64,000 nt of DNA, taken from positions 6,033,385-6,097,384 of the forward strand of contig CM067084.1 in NCBI GenBank assembly GCA_034008185.1, given 5' to 3'. Every line of letters begins with the position of its first letter. The first letter of the stretch is position 1. The notes below the pieces were generated by a model, which was not told the origin of the DNA, searched no databases, and was given only the letters and a program-made list of their open reading frames with translations. The DNA comes from Gorsachius magnificus. Taxonomy: Eukaryota; Chordata; Aves; Pelecaniformes; Ardeidae. Shown here in pieces: positions 14,560 to 25,446 of the stretch. Position numbers and translations under genes: made by a program.

Positions 14560-14720
14560 CACATTCCATCTGTTTATTAGCTGAAGAGAGACAGGTTACC
14601 TCATCATTAATGTCATCAGTAATTAGCGCTCTTGTGCTGCCACCATCTGCACCAGGGGCTGGCAACCCGTCAGCAGCTTCAAATGCCAGAGCTGATTGTG
14701 TTTATCTGTGCCAAAAAATG
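14560..14720. promoter_or_regulatory. Possible conserved enhancer-like block
   Basis: Within about 160 bases there are several homeodomain-type cores (CATTAATG near 14605, GTAATTAGC near 14619), E-box-like CATCTG motifs on either side and few long low-complexity runs. Such dense, mixed motif content is typical of vertebrate developmental enhancers. I cannot test conservation from one sequence, and TAAT cores are frequent in AT-rich DNA, so this is a lead only. Confidence 0.2.
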
Positions 14721-17700
14721 GGCAGACCGTATGTGATCCTGAAATTTGTAAACAGTAGTTGGCTAATGTAATTTATCTAGGCAGTTTTGTTACATGTGTG
14801 ACTGCTACCCTGGGAAGGACATGAGACTTTAGGCCTCCAGGGCAATCCCCAGTCACTGGGTCACCAGCACCAGGGTCAGAATGCCACTCTCAATTAATCA
14901 GGTTTCTGATGGTCACAACTCATTTTTGTTTCCATTCGGGATGAGGTCTGGAAAGGCGCTGTGGTCAGAGTGGCAGGACCTGCACTCACATTCCATCAGC
15001 ATCACTGCCCTCCACAATAACCAGCAGATAAACCCTGATGTCTCACAGAGGCCCTGTTAATTGGATAGGCTTCTTAGTTGTTATATAGTAGGTAACTTCT
15101 TGTTCTACTCCAGATTGAAAAGAATGGATGTTATTTTACACTGGGTGAAGTTTCTTCAAATTAAAAAGAAGAAAGCCAGGGAAAAAGGAAGTAGTTCTGT
15201 AATATTTAGGCACTCTTCTTAGTGTTTTACTGACTTTTTGTTCTGTTATTCTTGGTCTAAAAAATACACCAGATTTGAGTTTGATTTTGTTGTTTTATCT
15301 TGAGGAGAAAAAGATCTGAAAATTCTGACTGCCAAATAAAATAGCTTCCAAGGGTCAGAGACTTGAGATCCTGCACACAGGGATTTGAAAGCTTATGTAA
15401 GAATACATTTGTAGTGATGGAGGGCTGTCTGCCATGCTTAAATTTGCATCATAGTTACTATAAAGTAAATGATTTGGTGGTTACTGAGTTACTTGTTTAG
15501 TAATTTTTTGTGGTACTCTCCTGTACTCTTCTATGCATTCAGTCATGTGAATAATATATACAAGTACAGGTGGAAGTTAAATGCTTTCTTTGGCACATGG
15601 TTTTGAAGCCTACATTAAGATGTATTACTTCAGGTATTATATGGAATGTTACAATTAGTGAATATCTATTAATAGTGCTTATTGCTAATACCTGGACATT
15701 TTCCTCTCCAGGGCTACTGGACCAGAAAGCTATTAAAAATGTGAGGTCCCTCTGGTATTGTAGAAAAATCCATTTCATAGTTATATGGTAGCATACAATT
15801 TCTAAGGGACTACTAGATGTTTGCATTTGATGCATGAAGCCTAAGTACGTTGAGGGAGTAATCTCTTTTTCTGATATGAGAATATGGAGCTGCCATTGAA
15901 AACTCTGAATCTTAGTCAAAGGTGAGAGGAATCATGAATTTCAGAGAGTCCATTATAATGCATTTCTGAAGATCTGGTGTTAGCAAGAGGTGCAGTTGGA
16001 TTAGTTGGTCTCTTAAAAATGGATAGCAATTGATAATTAGAGACAATAGCAAAATAGGGAAGAATATGAAGCATACTGATATAATGTCTCAATATATTAA
16101 GTCCCTCTTGTGGAAAAGGGTCTGTGTGTATAAGTATGTGTATAAACTAATATATAATTTGGAAGGTGAATAATGCAAGGAAGGTGATATTGTAATGAAC
16201 AAGAAAGTAGGAGTATTTTATGAGTTAATCTTCTAAAATGTTTATTTACAAAAGGTAGTTTGCACTTGTGGACTGATCCAAAGCAACTTGAATTGAAATA
16301 CTCATTTGGGTTTCAAGAGGTTTTAGGCCCAGACCATGTTTTCCAGTATTTATTGGGTAAATTTACTGCGTGCAATTTTTTTACAGAATTTTCTGCCTTC
16401 AGATACCATAAGAAATCGTCTGTCCTAAGGAGTGTACACTAAAGACAGAATAAATATGGCATGAAAAAAATCAGATGTTTAATATCCAATAGGAATAGCA
16501 ATATGGTTTATAAGAATCTTTTGTTCTTCCATTTACCTTTGTATCATTCCAGTCATTTATGTGGTGTGCCAATTTGCGTATTATAGAATACAATTTTAAA
16601 GATACATACCTGTTTATCCTGAGGTAATGACGGATCACTACAGAAAATAAAGTCATTTTAGCTTTGGGATTATAGGAGGAAAAAGAGGTTTTAAAAGCAG
16701 CGTAGGGATGTTCTAGAATGTAATTGTAACCCCTCTGCCACTGTTCTACATGTAGAGTGGAAAAACATTACAGATACTAAAATTAAATAAGATGCCAATA
16801 CTGTAAAGCCAGTGTAAGGCTTTATTGTATCACTGAGCTCTGTAAAATGTTAACATTCCTTGGCTTCATTTAGAAGCATTAACTAATTCCAGGTGAGTCA
16901 CCTCAGACAACAAAGCCCGCTGTTGGTAGACATCCATCACACAGAGCATGAGGTAACAATTCTCCAGAGGCATGTGTAGATGTGAGAATATTTTGTTATG
17001 GTGTGGTGACTAACATTCCTTTATTTCTCATTAGTTTATACTGTACTCTATTATACAAAAATTAATTTCTGTTAACTTCTACATTCAGTTAATGTACACA
17101 CATCATTTAATGAACATAATATACCTTAAAATATTAAATTACAGCCTTTCTACCCCCCAGGTAGACTGTCAGACATGGTGGTATAAATTAATATGTAATG
17201 CTGCAAAGCTAACAAATTCCATTTAGCCAAGAGGCCTGAAAGCAGCTCCCAGAGGCAGGGCTGGAGCCTTCTGCTGGAGACCACTGAAATGAATGGAAAG
17301 ACTTACATTGACTTTGCTAATTGCTAAAATAAGGGTGGGGATGGAAGACAAAGATCTGTGGAGTGCAAATTAGGGAGGCAGGTTATATTTCTCCATTAGC
17401 AGTGGAAGTTCTTCTTGGAGATAAGCATGCATTCAGTCACAGGTTGCCTAAATAACTATTTCAAGGTATTTCTAAATGGCTCTTTGCATATCAGTATGAT
17501 TTAGCTGTTTTCAGGTATAAAATGCATCCATTGTTTTTATTTGAGCTAAAGAGGAAAGCTTAGTGTTGTCATTATCACAAGCAATGGGAGTCATGATCTG
17601 AAATGGAGGTGGCTAAAGTCATCTCTGATGCTCACAAATATCCTGCCTGGCCTATGAGGGCCGTGTCAGAATTGTGCTACCTGGCAGAAGTGAAGATGAT

Positions 17701-17929
17701 GGGAAATGAGCAGTCCGTTTAGACCTTTCTCTCTGATGTCCTTTTTATGTTACTTGAGCTATAGTGCCACTGTTATAGAAAGATCAGGAAGAAAGGGAAT
17801 TTAAATTAAAGGAAGCAAGGTTTTAAAAAAAACAAATATAAGGAATCAAGACTGAACATGGGGAATAGACAACTCAGCTCTAATCCCAGAAATTCTGTGA
17901 TTTCTGTTTGCAGACTAGCATTCATTATG

Positions 17930-17948
17930 CCGAAGTCAACTACTTCGG
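17930..17948. repeat. Perfect 7-bp hairpin
   Basis: CCGAAGT and ACTTCGG are exact inverted repeats separated by a 5-base loop (CAACT). The arms contain a CpG, which is uncommon in this AT-rich, CpG-poor DNA. No downstream T run or other sign marks it as a functional RNA element. Confidence 0.6.
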
Positions 17949-18765
17949 TTGCTTAGGTTTTTATTAATTGGTCGCGTGGCAGCTGTGAAAAGGCCAATGT
18001 TTAGTTTTAGCCAAAATGCATTCACAAGACAAAACTGAGTTAACTTTTTTTTTAAATTCCTGTAAAGCAGAATATTAGGCCTCTGATACTGCATCTTCTC
18101 ATTTTCTCTCAGGATGAATTTTCATATATTATTTTTCAGAACATCTGTTGAGTTGGGACAGAAGAAACTAAGCAACACATGATACCATTTTTCATTTAGA
18201 AAAATATGTAATTATATAAGATTATTACAAACAGTTTCTTGATTGTAAATAATATACATACAGACAATGGATAATTAACTGCAGGCAAAGATCAATTAAG
18301 AAAGCGTCATCTTAAATGTGACTTATTTGTCTCTATGATTATCACTGGTCAAATGTATTTACATACTTGTCAAATTGCAGCTCTGGAAAGATGGGTTAAA
18401 TGTCACTGTAAATTGCAGGTTTTAAAAAACTAAGTAACATATATTTATTGACTATTTTTAGGTTGGTTTTTTTTTGTCTGATGATACAACCAAGCTTAAA
18501 GCAATCAGAGTTGACTCAGAATACACTCAAAATACCCATTTAATTTTAGTAAGACTTGGACCTAACTGTAGGAGCAGAAATGCCTTAGCACAGTATATAA
18601 AACCTTGCAGTTGGCAGTCTTAAGTGGATGCCACGGCAAAGTAAAATTTAATAACAAAAATACTACTGCTTCTGACAAATGAGCAAAGTGTTGTCAAATA
18701 ATTTTACTGAGTGCTCCTTGTGACTATGAGAGCTCCATTATAGGCAGATAAAATCTGGGATCTAA

Positions 18766-18787
18766 CTGTTAATGTCTATATTAACAG
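18766..18787. repeat. Perfect 8-bp hairpin
   Basis: CTGTTAAT and ATTAACAG are exact inverted repeats around the 6-base loop GTCTAT. Each arm contains a GTTAAT half-site of the type bound by HNF1-like homeodomain dimers. The spacing here is longer than the classical one-base gap, so specific binding is not claimed. Confidence 0.55.
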
Positions 18788-19608
18788 AGGCTAAAGAGAG
18801 ACAGGATGGCTTCTTGCATGAGTAAATGACCAGCAATGTAAGAATTTGGGCCTTTTTTTAATTCTGTCTCTTTGTGATAACCTCGTTCAATTGTTGCAAG
18901 AGGGATATTTTACTAGAGACACTTAATTTCTGATTATGCACTAATATTAGGCCTCAGTGTAATGATCTGCTCTTGAATTTCACTTCCAAAGTACAGTAGG
19001 TATGTGTATATGTGGGTAACGTTCCTGATTATCAGGCAGAATTTGCCAATGATGGAAGAAAATGTTCAGACCTTTCTCATTTTCATTATGGTGGGACACC
19101 TCCATGAGTGTCATGAGTTTTCAGGTGATTTACTCTGAATTTCAACCCCCTCCTCCTTTGCCCTATGGATGTTGTGCAGTACGGCCAGAGCCAAGAGGAA
19201 TGTAAAGGTGTGATTTTGTTGAAGTATTGCAGTGACTTGAACACACTCCTCAAGAGTCCCACCCTTGGTAACATACTATTTGAATTTTGCTTTAGAGAAT
19301 GTAGCAGGACAGGCAAAATCCTGTCTTTGTGAGTGTGAAAGCACAAGCACATGCTCAGAATCATCAAACTACTAGCTGTTAAGAGGAATATCTGTAGGCA
19401 GCAGGTTTACTTGCCAGATTGCAAGGTATCAGAGCATTTGGGAATCGTTTTAGTTGACAGACTCTCTCTGAGTGTTTCTGGATGTGTTCCCTCACCATTA
19501 TAGATAATGAGACTAAGCATCCTCCATGATCTGTAAATGGAGAGCTCTTGACAAAAAAATTAGGCAATATTCATAGTAGTGAACACCAACTCCAAACTTT
19601 CTAGCCTC

Positions 19609-19626
19609 TTTTTTTTTTTTTTTTTT
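19609..19626. repeat. Poly-T run (18)
   Basis: A run of 18 T with no recognisable retroposon body beside it on either side. It may be the A-tail of a decayed minus-strand insertion or simple slippage. Confidence 0.85.
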
Positions 19627-21530
19627 CTCCCAGGTTCTCACACACCCTTCACAGCTTTTCTTCATTCTATGCTGTTGTTAGATACATATTCTTCAGATTT
19701 ATTGTATCAACAGTCAAGTTTTGAGATTCTTTGGAGACATGCTGGTACTGGCATTTTCAATCTGTAAAGCTGTCTAGAACACTTCAACGTAACCTAATCC
19801 TCTTCTGGCAGTGCTGTGAGCAGTGCATCAGTGGTGGGTATCAGATCTGAGCTAATGCAGGTCAGATTTCATGGTGCCTGCTGATATTTATGGGGATAGA
19901 AAAAATAAAACAGATTTGCCCAGAATGTTTTAGCCTATTTCAAATGCAAGTAAAGGGGTCATGAATCTGAATCCTTCATCTATCATAACTGCCGGAGGTA
20001 GAGCGTAGCTGGGAGAAAGCCAACCCCATGCATCAGAGCTAAGCTGTGAGCTAAGGAAAAGGGAGGTTTAGTAAGAATGATCATTGATAGAAATCCACTG
20101 AAGTGAGTAAAGGTGTATTTTCCTACTGATGCGATCTTGCTGCAAGCTTACTTTTCACCTCCTTTGGCCACAGAGTGTGAAGCTTCACCCTCTTTCTCCC
20201 CTTCATATCACAAAGCATCGCATGTTGAAGAGGGAACAGAGGTTATACCCCGCCCCAAAGAAGAAAACATCTAGAAAAAAAGTACTACAACTTCTTTCAA
20301 CCCCTTTTCTGCTGGGACAGGTTAGCTGAGAGGGATATTAGATGCATCCCATTGATTCTCTCACCACTAGTATTGACACATGAGCTGAGAAAATTAGCAG
20401 AGGGTTTTTACTTCTCTTTAAATGTTTGGATCATGACAAACAATTTGAGTACAATTTCCTCTTTAGTAAATGTAGCCACACCTAAAATATACTACTTTGG
20501 TATGAATTAGAGCTGTGTCCTGGAGCCAGAATAAACTTGCCTCAGAGGGTCTTGATGGGCCTGAATTGATAACCATCAGGCACTCATTTTATTGACATCT
20601 CAGTTAGAATAGAGAACTGCTTTCTATTTTTGCTGACTCTGTTAGCTCAAATAATTAAAACTTAGAACATCGCAATCACTCCTCAGTGATAAAAGGACAC
20701 TTTATTTTGGCTCATATCCGTTGAGATAGAGTGAGTTTTGAACATCAAGTTGTGGTGTACAGTTTCACAAGTGCAGGTCTTGGAAGATTTCACAACATTC
20801 TTTTCACAAATATGCATGTTTACTTTTGAATATTAGACTTAGAACTCAATATGGATTATTTCCAATTATAAATTTAAGCTTTGAGAATGCTTTTTTGGCG
20901 GCATTAATCTGATACAGGAAAAGAGGATAACTTTGCCAATTTAGATGCATAGATTGCATAGGCAAACAGGAACGGAAATTGCCTACAGAACCTTCATGCT
21001 TCAAGTGCATTGTGTGATTATTTTTATATTCAGCTATGAACACATTCTGTGGTAATATTCCACTCCTTTTGTTGTACAGTATCAAATGAAGACTGAGACA
21101 TAAAAAGCAGGGTGTAAGAGAAATGAAAAAATGTCAGTAAAAGCAGCTGATGAAAACCTTATTAAAAAGCTATGCAAGTCAGGCTGTGTTCCTTCTGTAA
21201 TGTATATGTTTGTAATAACAGCTCTGAATTCTGCAGGGACCTATAAGTAATGAAGAAAATTGGTCAAGCAAAAAAAGGCGTTATTGGAAATTTGAGTGCT
21301 GTTGAGTCCCATAATACATAAACTGTACATCTGCATAAAATAAACCTGTGCCCTGCTGATAGCTTTTTATATTGTTCCCCTTGTATATACCAATTTGTTT
21401 GCTGGGTTGAGTTTACTGCAGTAAATTTTTTATGGTGAGAATTATGTCCCCAATTTCCATAAGTAGTCAAAATTCATTGACAATTTAATATCAATAACAA
21501 GGCAAAATGTAAAACTGGACAGGACAGACA

Positions 21531-21971
21531 GTGTCTCCAAGGAGAAAGTTGCCCTCTTACCTAGAATGGAAAGCTTCTAGTGTTAATGTATCTTTCCCAG
21601 TTGAGGAACAGAATGAGGGGAGAGAAGAGAATGATAAACGCATTGCAAATATTCTGGGAAGGAAGCTACAGTGTGGGATCAAGTCAAAGGACACCAACAT
21701 GAAGAGTCGGGTTGTACAAAAGACAAAAAAGAAGGAAAACAAAAACAATGACAAGCTGTAGTGAAGGGAAACTACTTATTAGCCTAGAAAGACAGAAACT
21801 AAAGAGGCAGGAAGAGCGTCTGAAATTGGAAAAGAAACAAAACCTATTGACTTGGAGTGAAAGTTTCACAAAAGGTGTAATGTACCAGAGTACCAAAAAT
21901 TAAGTGTTTGAAACTCTTACAGTAATGTGAATGAAGAATAAAAGGAAAAACCTTGTACTCAGCAAGGTTTT
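21531..21971 (+). other. Purine-rich patch with two overlapping open frames
   Basis: The plus strand is strongly purine-rich from about 21600 to 21850. It holds two overlapping plus-strand open frames of 76 codons (21531-21761) and 63 codons (21712-21903), whose peptides are rich in Lys, Arg, Glu and Gln. The second includes the coiled-coil-like stretch LERQKLKRQEERLKLEKKQN. An AATAAA hexamer follows at 21937-21942, and a perfect 9-bp hairpin lies at 21947-21971. This could be a decayed gene fragment, but purine-rich DNA gives charged peptides without stops on its own, and I recognise no parent gene. Confidence 0.15.
21947..21971. repeat. Perfect 9-bp hairpin
   Basis: AAAACCTTG and CAAGGTTTT are exact inverted repeats with a 7-base loop (TACTCAG). 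It lies five bases after an AATAAA hexamer. The structure is clear; a function is not. Confidence 0.6.
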
Positions 21972-22011
21972 GAGATGGGACAGGCATATCTTACCAGGAA
22001 AGCCTTAGGCT

Positions 22012-22035
22012 CTTTCTTGGTTCCTTTCTTGGTTC
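22012..22035. repeat. Exact 12-base tandem duplication
   Basis: CTTTCTTGGTTC occurs twice head to tail with no mismatch. It looks like a recent small slippage or repair duplication and could be polymorphic between individuals. Confidence 0.85.
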
Positions 22036-24577
22036 TACTCTGTCAAAAAGAGGTTGTTGATCTGAGGGAGCTGCCTTGAGTAAACCTGATGATAGCAAGC
22101 TGGTGGAAATTATGAAGCTAGAGTAGTGAAAGAAAGCAAAAAGTTCAGTATTTCCTTGCCTATGGGAATATGGAATAGTAGAAGGCAGGAGGGAAGGGGT
22201 GATGTGGGAGAGTTAATAGATTACAAAGATGGTGGTCTGTTGGAGGAAGTAGCGTTCATTCCTCTAGATTGGTTGCTTGACATGGTGAATGCAATCCCTG
22301 TGAGATGCCTGTAAATGTGGTCTTGAACTGCAGTGCTGGACTTCAGCCATGGACTTTTAGTAAATGCTTTTTGAAAATACGGTGTTACAGGATCTGCCTC
22401 CACAGAACTCACTTTGCAATAAATATAGACTTTATGGGGCATACTCTGGGGGAAGAAGATGATTTATGTACTCAATAGCCTTTCCTCTTCTGCCCTGTAG
22501 AGAAATCATCAGACTGGCCAGCAGGCCCAGAAGCAAGGAGGGTGCTAGGCTGCTGCTAGAGATTTTATACTTGAGTACTGGAGTTTCTTTTTGGTCCTGC
22601 CATCATCATTATCAGCTATTTTTTTGTTTCTTAATCCATGCAAGGTATTTCTTTAATATTACAGTTGAGAAGTAATACATACATCCCTTTCAAAACATGA
22701 ACAGGTTTTACAGAAAATGATACATGACCAAATCAGAACAATTCTTAATTTAGTATTAACTATAAACTTGAAATCAGACTAACATTCAAATGTAACTGTT
22801 AGCTTCCTATGCATGAGAACATTTGGAATAGATGGGGGACATTAATTGAAGTTTCAGCTGATCATATAAGTGAGGAAGGGCTGCTCTTGTATGGGAGTCA
22901 CCTCACCTGCTGTTGGCTATCTGTTGGGTGTCTAACGCAGACAAATTATCTAAGGTCTTCCTGTGGTTACTGGAGAGAGGCAGGGCAGCTCCATTCCGTT
23001 TATCATATGGTGTCAGAATCCTCTTTGCCCCTTACAGTATGAGCTGGAGCTCAAGTCTTTATACAGCCTGAATGGTTCATGAAAAAGAGGTTCACTGTGA
23101 ATTCCCAGGAAAAAACAGAACTGATTGTATGCAAGCTTTTCCTCAGGTTTGTTCAAGTATTAAGTAAAAAACTACAGTCTGTTTGGCTGCAAGATGAGGA
23201 GAAGCAACATTTATACAACTATGCCCAAATATATGATGCAAAATGCAGGTATACTATTTATTTTCTGGTCTATGTGAAGAAAAAAGTCAAATGAAGAAGT
23301 CTTATTTTTTAGTGTGACAGGTAAATTCTCAGCGTAATTCCATTGAAAATTTTACTGTTTTCTGGTTTTAAATATTAGTTTGACAGACAACAAATAAGAA
23401 ATTTTAAAGTTGGTAAATACTAAACAGGGGAAAATGTGGCCATATCCCTGCAAACTTTGCAGCTGACTTTCCGAGTACACAGCCACTTAGGTAACTGTAG
23501 ATATTACCAGCTGCATCTCCAAACTACTGAGCTGCTTTGTTTTCAGATGTAGCTGTGGAATAATGTGTGAACTTATTTCCACTTGAAAGAAATCTCCTGG
23601 AAAACACCAAAGACCACTGAAAGAAGAAACACACTAAGCTGCTCCAAAAGAATATTGGTTTAAATATGCTGTATGCAGACACGATTACTTGAACACAGGT
23701 TTTATTGCACAGTAGAGCTGATAACAGTGATACATCTTCTCCCTAAACTTGTCACTCCTCCAGATAGCAATACTTAAGTAGGCAAAGTATGTCACGTTTT
23801 ATGGCTAGGAGAATGCCCAGGACACTAAGTCAATCTTTCAATTTGGTGTCTCACATCAGTGAACTAAATACTGATTTAACAGCTGCCATAGACTCCACTG
23901 CACACATCATGTGTACTAGATGTACGATGTACTAGTGATCATGCTAGCGTGGTACATCAAAGTAATGGGAACTGGTTTTTTTCAGCAGACTGGACACAGT
24001 GGGCAAGTAGAGTATGCTTCACACAATAGCATTAATTGGTTTGTCCATAAAGGACTAGAATAAATAAAAGCCATTAAAGTTTCATCTGTGAATGGCTCCG
24101 GGGTACACGCCACAACTGCAAACTGTGAAAATTAAGTGGGTTTTCCTTTATTTATTCTGTTTGTCTCAGGGTTAATCAGCTGTAGCACCAAACTAACTAC
24201 TTTCGGTCTTGCATAAAAGCCTATAATACATTACAGGATTAGGATCACAGGTGGCTTGTCAGTGGGGCAAGAAGTTCAGCTTAAGAAAGTATGACATAGA
24301 GGTTTATTTTTTATTCCCTTAACAACTGTATAGGATGCAGAAACATGCAAATGGTTGAGTTCAAATGGCTGTTAACATTCTTCTTCTTATTGGGTACTGA
24401 TATAATAAGGAAGTAATGCTATAAAAGTTCATAATAAAAAGGTACATTACATTCTCTTGGTAGTAGAGTTTTAATCTGCTAGCCACAAAGGCTCTGGGAT
24501 GGGAGACTAGAGAACAGTTTAAATGGATAGCAGTCCAGGTACAGCCAAAGGAAAAGTACACATTAAAATAGTGATTT

Positions 24578-24581
<4 letters not shown>

Positions 24582-24622
<41 letters not shown>
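24582..24622. repeat. Poly-T run (41)
   Basis: An uninterrupted run of 41 T, the longest homopolymer in the window. On the minus strand it would be a poly-A tail, but the sequence that would lie upstream of such a tail (24623-24819) shows no retroposon body, and CR1 itself has no poly-A tail. Alternatives are a short untemplated retroposition, an expanded microsatellite or an assembly length error. Minus-strand open frames through it encode only polylysine. Confidence 0.9.
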
Positions 24623-24623
<1 letters not shown>

Positions 24624-24819
24624 ACAAATAGAGCATGCTCAACCTGAACCACATTCTTACAACCCATGATGCACAGTGTCAGGTGAACACATAATGTAAT
24701 GTTTTCCAGCAGATCAGTTGGAGATAATTGACCAGGCTGAGACATAGGTCAGTTGTCCCTGAAACACAATTTGGGAATGAATTCCTAAAAATACCTACTC
24801 TGCTATTAGTCTGGGTTTT
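24623..24819. other. Spacer between poly-T run and CR1
   Basis: About 200 bases of unremarkable AT-rich sequence between the T41 run and the 3' end of the CR1 element. I see no target-site duplication linking it to either neighbour. Confidence 0.6.
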
Positions 24820-25400
24820 CATAGAATCATAGAATCATAGAATGTTTTGGGTTGGAAGGGACCCCTAGAGGTCAGCTAGTCCAACCCCCCTGCAGTGAGC
24901 AGGGACACCGCTAACCAGATCAGGTTGCTCACAGCCCCGTCCAACCTGGCCTGGAATGTTCCCAGGGATGGGGCCTCCAGCACCTCTCTGGGCAACCCGT
25001 TCCAGTGTTTCACCACCCTCGTTGTAAAGAATTTCCTCCTTATATCCAGTCTAAACCTACCCTGCTTCAGTTTAAAACCATTACCCCTTGTCCTGTCACA
25101 GCTGGCCCTACTAAAAAGATTTTCCCCATCTTTCCTATAGGCCCCCTTTAGGTACTGAAAGGCCGTAATCAGGTCTCCCCGCAGCCTTCTCTTCTCCAGG
25201 CTGAACAAGCCCAACTCCCTCAGCCTGTCCTCATAGGAGAGGTGCTCCAGCCCTCGGATCATTTTAGTAGCCCTCCTCTGGACCCGCTCCAACAGGTCCA
25301 TGTCCTTCTTGTGCTGAGGGCTCCAGAGCTGGACGCAGTACTGCAGCCGGGAGAATCCCCCCACCTGCTGGCCACGCCTGATGCAGCCCAGGGGGGGGCC
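24820..25400 (-). mobile_element. CR1 LINE, 5'-truncated, well preserved
   Basis: The plus strand begins with three overlapping copies of the CR1 terminal unit (CATAGAAT, the complement of ATTCTATG), followed by GTTTTGGGTTGGAAGGGACC. It continues through the conserved CR1 3' region into coding sequence, so the element lies on the minus strand with its 3' end at 24820. About 580 bases of a family whose full length is roughly 4.5 kb remain, as expected from incomplete reverse transcription. The 5' break is near 25391-25400 at a run of eight G, followed by A6T8 and a T17 run. A segment usually present near the 5' side of such copies seems to be missing around 25350, by memory of the family. The reading frame is intact over about 160 codons, so this copy is younger than the other two CR1 pieces. 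It lacks the 5' part, ORF1, the endonuclease and the catalytic core, so it cannot move by itself. Confidence 0.97.
24876..25364 (-). pseudogene. CR1 ORF2 C-terminal fragment (reverse transcriptase tail)
   Basis: This minus-strand frame of 162 codons carries the well-known carboxy-terminal part of the CR1 ORF2 polyprotein (endonuclease plus reverse transcriptase). Visible landmarks are YCVQLWSPQ at residues 9-17, [13 protein letters not shown] at 24-36, [17 protein letters not shown] in the middle, [10 protein letters not shown] about two thirds along, and [16 protein letters not shown] before the end. The catalytic Asp-Asp palm motif lies upstream in the family and is missing through 5' truncation, so no enzyme activity is possible. 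The first Met is only the first ATG in the truncated piece and not a biological start. The last dozen or so residues (after SNLI) look like read-through into 3' sequence. No frameshift or internal stop is seen. Confidence 0.93.
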
Positions 25401-25446
25401 TTCCCCAAAAAATTTTTTTTGAGATGAACTTTTTTTTTTTTTTTTT
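25391..25446. repeat. Low-complexity junction: G8, A6T8, T17
   Basis: At the 5' break of the CR1 copy there is a run of eight G (25391-25398), then A6T8 (25407-25420) and a run of 17 T (25430-25446). This cluster marks the integration end of the element and may contain untemplated bases or assembly length errors. It could also be the landing site, since LINEs often insert in A/T-rich DNA. Confidence 0.75.

Larger units (their letters stand above)
13298..24581. other. AT-rich non-coding stretch, no gene recognised
   Basis: No gene or transposon is recognised here. The longest open frame is 126 codons on the minus strand (15539-15919). It overlaps a 73-codon plus-strand frame, shows no domain, and is probably chance. 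A locally GC-richer patch at 13520-13780 has two overlapping plus-strand frames but almost no CpG and no known product. Noted separately are a dense TAAT/ATTA cluster at 14560-14720, perfect hairpins at 17930-17948 and 18766-18787, a purine-rich patch at 21531-21971, and an exact 12-base tandem duplication at 22012-22035. A run of 18 T lies at 19609-19626. Confidence 0.65.

Noticed and set aside
15539..15919. 126-codon minus-strand frame as a gene
   Set aside because: No domain, no clear splice or promoter context, overlapping open frame on the other strand, and AT-rich composition like its surroundings.
24361..24654. Polylysine-containing minus-strand frame
   Set aside because: The lysines come from the T41 run; the rest has no known features.
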